Source: Rhodopseudomonas palustris
Lineage (GTDB): Bacteria; Pseudomonadota; Alphaproteobacteria; Rhizobiales; Xanthobacteraceae
Direction of reading: 5' to 3'
DNA length: 64,000 bases
NCBI RefSeq assembly: GCF_013415845.1
Contig: NZ_CP058907.1
Span: forward strand, 2,356,001 to 2,420,000
The notes under the pieces were generated by a model. That model saw nothing but the letters and a program-made list of their open reading frames with translations. It made no database searches and was not told the origin of the DNA. The number at the start of each line of letters is the position of its first letter. Within the stretch, counting starts at the first letter, position 1. The position numbers and the translations under genes were made by a program. Shown one piece after another: positions 57,909 to 64,000 of the stretch.

Positions 57909-58040
57909 GTCAATCCATAAGCCTCGACCATCAACGAATACTGAAGCTCCCCGTTCGGTTTGGCCGGGGGGCGTAACATATCGATAATCATATACAATTT
58001 GATTTTTCCCCCAGGGCCCGAACCGTGATGTCGCGCTCTC

Positions 58041-59237
58041 TCAACCGACAAAGGCGGAGATGATCAGGGCGTTGACGATGTCGATAAAGAAGCCGCACAC
58101 CAGGGGTACGACGATGAAGGCGCGGTGGGCGGCGCCGTATTGCTGGGTGACCGCTGTCATGTTGGCGATGGCGGTGGCCGTCGAGCCCAGCGCTATTCCG
58201 CCGAAGCCCGCCGAGATCACCACAGCCTCGTAGTCCTTCCCCATAAACCGGAACACGATCGATATGGTGAAGACGACGGCCAGGATGATCTGCACGAAAA
58301 GAGCCGAGGCGACGAAGGTGAAGACGCCATTGAGTTGCCAGAGCTGAAGCCCCATCAACGCCATGGTCAGGAACAGGCCGAGGGCGAGGTCGGATACCAG
58401 GGTCAGTCCGTCGTCCACGCCAGGCCAAAGTCTCTGGACGCGCGAACTCACAGCGATGGGCATGAGGTTGCGGATCAGGATTCCGGCCATCAGGCAACTC
58501 ACGAAGGCGGGCAGGTTCAGGCCTGTGCGTGTCAGCGCATCATGAATGCCGAGCCCGAGGATGATGGCGAGGTTCAAAGCCAGCACAGCCCAAAGGATGC
58601 AGAAGTAGTCGAGCTTGGGCTGACGGCCGTCATTGGAAACGCCGATGGCGAGTTCGGGGTCGTCGGTGGCGGCGACATTGTGACGCTTCATCAGGAAGGC
58701 GGCCACGGGGCCGCCGATCATGCAGGCCGCGATCAGCCCGACCGTATTGGCCGCAACACCCAATTCCATGGCGTTGGTGATGCCGAGCCGCTCGGTGAAT
58801 GTCGGTGCCCAGGCGAGCGTCGTACCGATGCCGCCGGTCAGCGAGATCGAGCCCACCATCAGTCCGGCCTTGGCTTCCAGTCCGAACAGCGAAGCCATGC
58901 CCATGCCGGCAAAGTTCTGGATCAGCATGAGGACGACAGCGAGCGACAGCAGGATGACCAGCGGCCGGCCGCCGGCCAGAAGCATCTTGACCTCGGCCTT
59001 CAGGCCTATGCCCGCAAAGAACAACAGAAGCAGAAAGTCGCGCATCGCGAGATCGAAGGTGATCTGCCGATCAAGAAGCGTGTAGCTGAGGGCAACCACC
59101 GCTGTGCACAGGAACCCACCGATGACCGGCTCGGGAATGGAATATTTGCGCAGGAGCGGCGCGTTCAGTGTCGCGATCTTGCCGGTCAGAAGCAGGATGA
59201 CGGCGATCGTGAACGTATAGAAGGCATCGATTTCCAT
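58041..59237 (-). CDS. gltS: Sodium/glutamate symporter GltS
   Basis: A 398-residue inner-membrane transporter with about ten helices, close to the 401 residues of the E. coli protein. It starts MEIDAFYTFTIAVILLLTGK, with YSIPEPVIGGFLCTAVV and the pore loop SLTGGIGTTLAWAP in the first half, and its inverted-repeat counterpart AGFGGIALGSTATAIANMTA in the second half. It imports glutamate with Na+. It stands alone in the accessory cassette, with no apparent link to defence genes. ATG 59237 fits the family. Confidence 0.92.
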   Translation of the reverse strand: MEIDAFYTFTIAVILLLTGKIATLNAPLLRKYSIPEPVIGGFLCTAVVALSYTLLDRQITFDLAMRDFLLLLFFAGIGLKAEVKMLLAGGRPLVILLSLAVVLMLIQNFAGMGMASLFGLEAKAGLMVGSISLTGGIGTTLAWAPTFTERLGITNAMELGVAANTVGLIAACMIGGPVAAFLMKRHNVAATDDPELAIGVSNDGRQPKLDYFCILWAVLALNLAIILGLGIHDALTRTGLNLPAFVSCLMAGILIRNLMPIAVSSRVQRLWPGVDDGLTLVSDLALGLFLTMALMGLQLWQLNGVFTFVASALFVQIILAVVFTISIVFRFMGKDYEAVVISAGFGGIALGSTATAIANMTAVTQQYGAAHRAFIVVPLVCGFFIDIVNALIISAFVG

Positions 59238-59414
59238 AGGCTTTTCGGATTCTAATGGGGGACCAGGCAGTGACAGCAGTTTTGCGATCACGGCGGACAG
59301 GGGTTCAATTGAGCGGCTGGCTCAACGCCCGTGGTGGGCAGTCATCGGGAGGTGCGGGCGCGGGACAACGCCATGTGCGCGTAGCCGGCAAACCCACGGC
59401 GGTTCACGCTCGGC

Positions 59415-59843
59415 TCATGCCGCTCCCCGGATCGGGTTGATGAGCTCGATGCCCTCGAAGTCGTTCTCGTTGTCTGTGACGACAAGGCATCCGTTCGCTT
59501 CGGCGACGGCGGCGATGATGGTATCAAGCGCATTCCGAGGCCTGCCTCGAGCTTTCCCGTCCGCCATGAGCCGCGCCCAGACCAGCGCCGCGCTCTCGTC
59601 GAAAGGAAGTATTCGGCCGGCGAACAGCGCCTGCGGTCCTTCAGCCGCTGAAAACCAGGCTTCCAGTTGATCGCGTGTTTTGCCTGCCGGCTTATCGAGA
59701 ATCCCGCGGCGAATTTCGGCGACGGTCTGGGAGGAAATGAAGAGATCCTCGTCTGCCTGATCAGCCATCCAGGCCAAAAGGGGGGCTGGCGGATTTGGTT
59801 TGGTGATGTTGCTCAGGATGTTGGTGTCGAGCAGATAGCGCAT
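59415..59843 (-). CDS. vapC: PIN-domain toxin, VapC family
   Basis: A 142-residue PIN-domain ribonuclease toxin. The acidic active-site residues are visible: Asp in MRYLLDTNILSN, Glu in TVAEIRRGIL, Asp in NALDTIIAAVAEANG and Asp in VVTDNENDFEGI. VapC toxins cut tRNA or rRNA until bound by antitoxin. Its ATG overlaps the antitoxin stop by one base (TGATG), so production is coupled. Length and motifs are normal. Confidence 0.92.
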   Translation of the reverse strand: MRYLLDTNILSNITKPNPPAPLLAWMADQADEDLFISSQTVAEIRRGILDKPAGKTRDQLEAWFSAAEGPQALFAGRILPFDESAALVWARLMADGKARGRPRNALDTIIAAVAEANGCLVVTDNENDFEGIELINPIRGAA

Positions 59844-60142
59844 CAAAGGTCGACCTTGCGCCCTTCGTCGCGCGGACGCGCCAGATCGAGAGTGGCGCCG
59901 ACCAAGGGCGAGCGCCGGAGCGCGGCAGCGATGCCTCCCTTTTTCGGCGGCTCGCCGGCGATCGTCTGACTGAGGGCCGCGCGCAGCCGCGAGGCCTCCG
60001 GTCCCTCTTCGGCCAGTCGGCGGGCAAGCGATCGAATAAGATCACGGTCGGCATCGCGGCCGAGAACCTCAAAGCGCGCCAGGCCTCGCTCACTCAGGCG
60101 CGATCGATAGTTCTGAATGGCGCGCTTTTGCGAAGTGCCCAT
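59843..60142 (-). CDS. Antitoxin of the VapC pair (vapB-like)
   Basis: A 99-residue protein directly upstream of vapC with a TGATG overlap. It is basic and helical at the start (GTSQKRAIQNYRSRLSERGL) with FEVLGRDADRDLIRSLARRL and ends ARPRDEGRKVDL, which probably wraps the toxin. The N-terminal RSRLSERGLARFEVLG segment resembles a ribbon-helix-helix DNA-binding unit, so the pair likely represses its own promoter. It does not match the classic AbrB- or Phd-type VapB closely. Confidence 0.8.
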   Translation of the reverse strand: MGTSQKRAIQNYRSRLSERGLARFEVLGRDADRDLIRSLARRLAEEGPEASRLRAALSQTIAGEPPKKGGIAAALRRSPLVGATLDLARPRDEGRKVDL

Positions 60143-60333
60143 CGGTCTGCTCCGGAGATTTCCAGTGATATATCCAGAGCCATGGGGGTGGGCAAGGCGC
60201 GATGGAACGGGGCGCGTTTGACGTGCTGTCGCGGGCCGCACCGCTTTGTCGCCGCTTGGTCATGTCCTGGCCGTCGCGTCCGCGAGCGCAGCCAGCACGA
60301 AATCGGCGCGGGCTGCGGTGGGGATCATGAGTA

Positions 60334-61329
60334 TCAAGATGTGAGCGCAGTGGCGTATCGCTCCGCCATCGCCCGCGTCATCTCGGCAATCGTTGTGCGG
60401 AGCTCCGCCGGCTCCAGCACTTCGGCCTCCGGTCCGAGGCGAAGCAGTTCAGCGGCTGCGTGCCAGGACGTTGTGCCGACCGGGATCTTCGCGACCCGCC
60501 AACCATCCGCATCGGCGATGTCATCGAGCTCTGTGCGCGATCGGACATAGGGCTGGCTCAGCGCGTTCAGCAGCTTCACGCCGAGCGGGGACAGCCGGAC
60601 AGTCGCGATGTTGGGATGGAGCTCGGCTTCCATGCGCAGCGTCGCGCTTTGCCAGTAGGCGGCGAGATCGAAATCGGCCGGACGCGTGAAGCGGTCGTCG
60701 AGCGGCGTGCAGTCGAGCACGCGCGCGATCCGGTAGGTCCGGACGCTGCCGTCGACCTGTCCGGCGAGATACCAACTGCCGCCCTTTAGCACGAGGCCGA
60801 GCGGCGCGACGCGGCGGCGCTTCTGCCCGCGCCAGCTCTCGTAGCGGATCTTGATCAGCGTCCCGCGCAGCACCGCGGCGGCGACGGCGCGCAGATGCTT
60901 CGGCTCTTCGGCCTCGCCGAACCAGCCCGGCGCGTCGAGGTAGAAACGCTCCTGCATCCGTCCGGCGTCTTCGCGTACATTGGCCGGCAGCGCCGCCATC
61001 AGCTTGTTCTGCGCGGCGATCATCGCCGCATCGAGACCGAGCGCGGCGGCGGGGCCGCGCAGGCCGGCGAGGAACAGCGCGCCGGCTTCGCTCTGCGACA
61101 GCCCGTTCAGCCGCACGCGATAGCCGTCGAGCAGCCGATAGCCGCCCTCGGCGCCGCGGTCGGCATAGACCGGCACGCCGGACGCTGCGAGCGCGTCGAT
61201 GTCGCGATAGATCGTGCGCACCGACACCTCGCAGGCCTCGGCCAGCTCCGGCGCGGTGACCCGGCCCTTGGCCTGCAAAGTTGTGAGGATCGACAGCATT
61301 CGGCTCGCGCGCATGATGGATTGAACCAT
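60334..61329 (-). CDS. WYL-domain transcriptional regulator (YafY/DeoR type)
   Basis: A 331-residue regulator. An N-terminal HTH-11 domain (ASRMLSILTTLQAKGRVTAP, then EVSVRTIYRDIDALAASGVP) is followed by GLSQSEAGALFLAGL and the WYL domain (about 135-215, KIRYESWRGQKRRRVAPLGLV, with RTYRIARVLDC). A perfect palindrome overlaps its start codon, so it likely controls itself and the divergent GST gene. WYL proteins are ligand or nucleic-acid sensors. The 3' third has a degraded duplicate at 55529-55771. ATG 61329 is preferred over a GTG three codons upstream. Confidence 0.9.
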   Translation of the reverse strand: MVQSIMRASRMLSILTTLQAKGRVTAPELAEACEVSVRTIYRDIDALAASGVPVYADRGAEGGYRLLDGYRVRLNGLSQSEAGALFLAGLRGPAAALGLDAAMIAAQNKLMAALPANVREDAGRMQERFYLDAPGWFGEAEEPKHLRAVAAAVLRGTLIKIRYESWRGQKRRRVAPLGLVLKGGSWYLAGQVDGSVRTYRIARVLDCTPLDDRFTRPADFDLAAYWQSATLRMEAELHPNIATVRLSPLGVKLLNALSQPYVRSRTELDDIADADGWRVAKIPVGTTSWHAAAELLRLGPEAEVLEPAELRTTIAEMTRAMAERYATALTS

Positions 61330-61354
61330 ACCTGACACAGGATGTCAGGTATGG
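61326..61354. promoter_or_regulatory. Operator palindrome over the WYL start codon
   Basis: Perfect 12-bp arms CCATACCTGACA / TGTCAGGTATGG with a 5-base spacer. The left arm covers the WYL start codon (complement of CAT at 61327-61329); the right arm ends 31 bases before the GST start at 61386. It is the obvious site for the WYL regulator. Confidence 0.8.
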
Positions 61355-61385
61355 GCTGCTAGGACGGTGCCTCGCAAGCTGGCTG

Positions 61386-62042
61386 ATGGAGACCGCCGTG
61401 ACCGATCCGAACCGACTGACCTTGTTCTATTCGCCGCAGACCCGGGCCACCGGCATGCGCGTGCTGCTCGAGGAGCTCGGCGCGCCGTACGATCTGCATG
61501 TGCTGAACATGAAGGCCGGCGAGCAGCGACAGCCGGCGTATCTCGCCATCAATCCGCTCGGCAAGGTGCCGGCGATCCGCCGCGGCGACGCGCTTGTCAC
61601 CGAGCAGGTCGCGATCACGATCTATCTGGCCGACCTGTTTCCGGGGGCCGGTCTCGCGCCATCGCTCGACGATCCGCTGCGCGGCCCGTATCTGCGCTGG
61701 ATCGCCTATTACGGCTCGACGTTCGAACCGGCGGTGGTCGACAGGTCCATGCAGCGCGAACCCGGACCGGCGGAGATGTCGCCCTATGCCGACTACGACA
61801 CGATGCTCGGCGCGCTCGAAGCGCAGCTTGCGACCGGGCCGTATCTGCTCGGCGACCGCTTCACGGCCGCGGACGTGCTGTGGGGGATTGCACTCAACTG
61901 GACGCTGAATTTCGGCCTGGTGCCGAAGAAAGACGCTTTCGTGCGCTACGCGGAGCTGGTCACCGCGCGGCCGGCGTTCCGGCGGGTCGATCAGGCCGAT
62001 GCCGAGATGGCGGCGGAGCACGCCGCTGCGGTTGGCGGCTGA
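61386..62042 (+). CDS. Glutathione S-transferase family protein, WYL-linked
   Basis: A 218-residue GST. The thioredoxin fold starts LTLFYSPQTRATGMRVLLEE; the cis-Pro motif is NPLGKVPAIRR and the glutathione-binding acidic-Thr pair is in VTEQVAITIYLADLF. The C-terminal helical domain includes YLLGDRFTAADVLWGIAL, the GST N-cap. It is divergent from the WYL regulator with a shared palindrome, so it is probably the regulated target, perhaps in detoxification. Substrate unknown. Confidence 0.9.
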   Translation: METAVTDPNRLTLFYSPQTRATGMRVLLEELGAPYDLHVLNMKAGEQRQPAYLAINPLGKVPAIRRGDALVTEQVAITIYLADLFPGAGLAPSLDDPLRGPYLRWIAYYGSTFEPAVVDRSMQREPGPAEMSPYADYDTMLGALEAQLATGPYLLGDRFTAADVLWGIALNWTLNFGLVPKKDAFVRYAELVTARPAFRRVDQADAEMAAEHAAAVGG

Positions 62043-62270
62043 ACGGGTGCGGATCGCTCGCGTTGTTGGGCGATTGATTGACTAGCGCCAGCGGCCGCCG
62101 CGAGGCGGCAAGATCGTCGTGCAGGCGGCAAGACTTGCCGACATCAGACGACGCGGCGCCGCCGATGTGGCGCCGCAATGCGCTGCGGCTGTTTGCGAAA
62201 ACGGCCGTCGCCGGGATGGCACGTGCGTTGCTTTTGAGCGTGCTCGACCAAGCACGTTTGAAGGCGCGTC

Positions 62271-62714
62271 ATGAGCATTTCTGGAATCGGGTCGTATGCG
62301 GCCTCTATATTGACCCCGTCGCGCGGCAGCGCCGGCACCAGCGCATCGGCCGCGGCCACCGCTGCCGACAGTCCGGCGGCAACCAAGTCGGGCAGCGGCG
62401 GCGCACAGAAGACCGACTTCACCCAGATGACGCACAAGCAGCTGTTCGACTGGGTCAACAGCAAGATCGCCAGCGGCGAGATGAGCTTCGACGAGAGCTC
62501 GACCTTCATCAGCATGACGGTGAGCATGCCGGTCGATGGTTCTTCCATGGCGCCCGACGACAAGCAGCCGGTCAACTTCATGCAGTCGGTGCGCGGCGGC
62601 ATGGAGCGGGCTCTGCAGACCAACGATTCCGATCTGTTCACCCGCCTGCAAACCGCGCTTCACACCATGCAGCGCTCTCAGGGCGAAGTCCGCGGCGTGA
62701 ACATGACGGTGTGA
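62271..62714 (+). CDS. Unknown Ser/Ala-rich protein (147 aa)
   Basis: A 147-residue protein of unknown function. The first ~50 residues are low complexity (SISGIGSYAASILTPSRGSA) with no signal peptide, then a helical domain begins TDFTQMTHKQLFDWVNSKIA and continues through FMQSVRGGMERALQTNDSDL. The SISGIGSYAAS start recalls proteins exported by the flagellar or a type III-like route and resembles the 15756 protein's start (MRIGSAASYHND). That similarity is weak and only suggestive. ATG 62271 stands after GGCGCGTC, without a strong ribosome site. Confidence 0.6.
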   Translation: MSISGIGSYAASILTPSRGSAGTSASAAATAADSPAATKSGSGGAQKTDFTQMTHKQLFDWVNSKIASGEMSFDESSTFISMTVSMPVDGSSMAPDDKQPVNFMQSVRGGMERALQTNDSDLFTRLQTALHTMQRSQGEVRGVNMTV

Positions 62715-62788
62715 GCGGCGCTCGCCCCTGGCGGAGCGAGACGCTGCTCCGGGGCGGCCAGCCGGCGGGGCCAAAGGGGGAAGCGGCG

Positions 62789-63349
62789 ATGATCCGACAT
62801 CCGCGCAAGACCGACTTTCCCGTCTCGGCGGTCCGCCGCTATCTCGAACCGGGCCCGATCGTGCTGGTGAGTTCGCACTGGCGCGGCGCGCACAACATCA
62901 TGACGCTCGGCTGGCACGTCGTGCTGGAATTCACCCCGTCGCTGATCGGCCTGATGATCTCCAGCGGCAACCACTCGTTCGAGATGATCCGCGCCTCCGG
63001 CGAATGCGTCGTCAATCTGCCGACCACGGCGCTGACCGATATCGTCGTCGGCATCGGTAACACGTCGGGCGCCGAGATCGACAAGTTCGCCCATTTCGGA
63101 CTGACGGCGGAGAAGGCGACGGCGGTCGCCGCACCGCTGATCGGCGAATGCCACGCCGCGTTCGAATGTCGGCTGCACGATGATGCCATGGTCGACAAGT
63201 ACAACTTCTTCATCTTCGAAGTCGTCAAAGCCCACGTCGCCGCCCGGCCGAAACATCCGCAGACGCTGCACTACACCGGCGACGGCGTGTTCATGGTCGC
63301 CGGCAAGACCATCAGCCGAAAATCACTGTTCCGTCCGGGGATGTTGTGA
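62789..63349 (+). CDS. Flavin reductase-like (FMN-binding split barrel) protein
   Basis: A 186-residue protein of the flavoredoxin/flavin-reductase family. It starts RKTDFPVSAVRRYLEPGPIV, with LVSSHWRGAHNIMTLGWHVV, and LIGLMISSGNHSFEMIRASG giving the FMN-binding barrel, followed by ECVVNLPT. It probably binds FMN and reduces it with NAD(P)H or acts as an electron donor. GGGGGAAG precedes ATG 62789. It lies beside a flavin-type monooxygenase on the opposite strand, but they do not share a promoter. Confidence 0.87.
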   Translation: MIRHPRKTDFPVSAVRRYLEPGPIVLVSSHWRGAHNIMTLGWHVVLEFTPSLIGLMISSGNHSFEMIRASGECVVNLPTTALTDIVVGIGNTSGAEIDKFAHFGLTAEKATAVAAPLIGECHAAFECRLHDDAMVDKYNFFIFEVVKAHVAARPKHPQTLHYTGDGVFMVAGKTISRKSLFRPGML

Positions 63350-63374
63350 GCGGACGCCGAAGATCGGCGCCCGC
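63350..63374. terminator. Hairpin between convergent genes
   Basis: Eleven-bp arms GCGGACGCCGA / TCGGCGCCCGC with one mismatch and a 3-base loop, starting right after the flavin-reductase stop and 21 bases before the end of the monooxygenase gene. Confidence 0.4.
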
Positions 63375-63394
63375 AGATTTGATCGCGTACCCGC

Positions 63395-64000
63395 TCAACC
63401 CAGGTGATGCACCTGTTGCAGGCCGTAGACCGGGGTGGGGAGGCCTTCCATCCGGGCTTTGAGCTGCAGCGCCAGGAACTGCGAGTAGTGGCGCGACTGG
63501 TGCAGGTTGCCGCCGTGGAACCACAAGCCTTCCTGTTGCGTCGGCTTCCACATGTTGCGCTGTTCGCCCTCCCACGGACCGGGGTCTTTGCGGGTGTTGG
63601 AGCCGAGGCCCCAGACCTTGCCGACCTTGTCGGCGACCTCTTTCGAGATCAGGTCGGCGGCCCAGCCGTTCATCGAACCGTAGCCGGTCGCATACACCAC
63701 GAGATCGGCGGGCAGCTCGGTGCCGTCGCTGAGGATTACGGAGTGCTCGGTCAGGCGCTGAACGTCGACGCCGCTCTTGAGCTTGATGCGGCCGTCGGCG
63801 ACCAGTTCGGAAGCGCCGACGTCGATGTAGTAGCCCGAGCCGCGGCGGAGATACTTCATGAACAGGCCGGAATCGTCCTCGCCGTAGTCGAGCATGAAGC
63901 CGGCGGCCTCCAGGCGTTTGTAGAAATCGGCGTCGCGCTCGCGGATCGCGTTGTAGATCGGGATCTGGAATTCGTGCAGGATCTTGTACGGCAGCGAGGC
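63395..64000 (-). CDS. Flavin-containing monooxygenase-like protein, C-terminal part (5' end outside window)
   Basis: About 200 C-terminal codons of a flavoprotein, open to the window edge. It has AFYKRLEAAGF-like helical sequence near the edge, then YYIDVGASELVADGRIKLKSG, LPADLVVYATGYGSMNGWA with the ATGY motif of Baeyer-Villiger/FMO-type enzymes, and the C-terminal GLWFHGGNLHQSRHYSQFLA. These are features of class B flavin monooxygenases. The nucleotide-binding motifs lie outside the window, so the exact type is open. Confidence 0.82.
   Translation of the reverse strand, partial: ASLPYKILHEFQIPIYNAIRERDADFYKRLEAAGFMLDYGEDDSGLFMKYLRRGSGYYIDVGASELVADGRIKLKSGVDVQRLTEHSVILSDGTELPADLVVYATGYGSMNGWAADLISKEVADKVGKVWGLGSNTRKDPGPWEGEQRNMWKPTQQEGLWFHGGNLHQSRHYSQFLALQLKARMEGLPTPVYGLQQVHHLG

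Noticed and set aside
51857..60333. Search for an integrase or transposase in the accessory region
   Set aside because: No tyrosine or serine recombinase motif or transposase was recognised, so the region is not called a complete mobile element.

Overview
The window reads as chromosome from a high-GC alphaproteobacterium of the Rhodopseudomonas/Bradyrhizobium group (Nitrobacteraceae), most like Rhodopseudomonas palustris. The signs are a form IV RuBisCO-like protein next to a cupin, GroES/GroEL and Usg of alphaproteobacterial type, a consensus CtrA box, and several families of dispersed palindromic repeats in the intergenic gaps. This placement is inference from gene content; no rRNA, tRNA or CRISPR was found.

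Layout. 1-5 kb: the 3' end of an IlvD/Edd dehydratase, a Tlde1 (DUF2778) envelope protein behind a CtrA box, small secreted proteins, and a divergent SDR/ArsR pair sharing a perfect operator. 5-13.5 kb: a large autotransporter, a UPF0149/SEC-C protein, groES-groEL with CIRCE-like sites, usg, and a CNT nucleoside transporter. 13.6-16.5 kb: the RuBisCO-like protein and cupin pair (methylthioadenosine salvage), a chagasin-type protease inhibitor and an unknown protein. 16.5-22.2 kb (minus strand): circularly permuted ATP-grasp, alpha-E, transglutaminase-like protein and the Anbu proteasome-like peptidase, followed by a GNAT and an SDR. 22.4-32.8 kb: a CinA-like protein, xanthine phosphoribosyltransferase, a short core-MetE enzyme, a GST, a four-gene fatty-acid/aromatic-CoA style operon (isomerase, quinone reductase, MaoC, SDR), a BaiN-type flavoprotein, and a self-regulated TetR. 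32.9-45.2 kb: ABC-F, DUF188, a hotdog protein, an orphan ABC solute-binding protein, an orphan CoxL-like subunit, Ppx/GppA, LysE, RlmE, a tiny zinc-ribbon-like protein, an MFS pump and a two-helix membrane protein.

45.6-51.9 kb holds guaB, an MDR reductase, an RsmB-type rRNA methyltransferase and guaA. The 3' end of guaA opens an accessory region that runs to the WYL regulator at 60.3 kb. It consists of two cassettes in tandem. The first carries a two-gene Hachiman anti-phage system (hamA nuclease, hamB helicase). The second carries a HEPN-like protein with two unrecognised upstream genes, gltS and a vapBC-like pair. Between them lies a scar in which a degraded 3' piece of the WYL gene is fused at a 5-bp microhomology to a diverged 3' piece of guaA. 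A 26-bp direct repeat (51831-51856 and 55976-56001) marks the ends of the first cassette. The simplest reading is that the guaA-WYL interval is an integration hotspot where two alternative cassettes have been stacked.

61.3-64 kb: a WYL regulator with a perfect palindrome over its own start codon, a divergent GST, an unknown protein, a flavin-reductase-family protein and the 3' end of a flavin monooxygenase.
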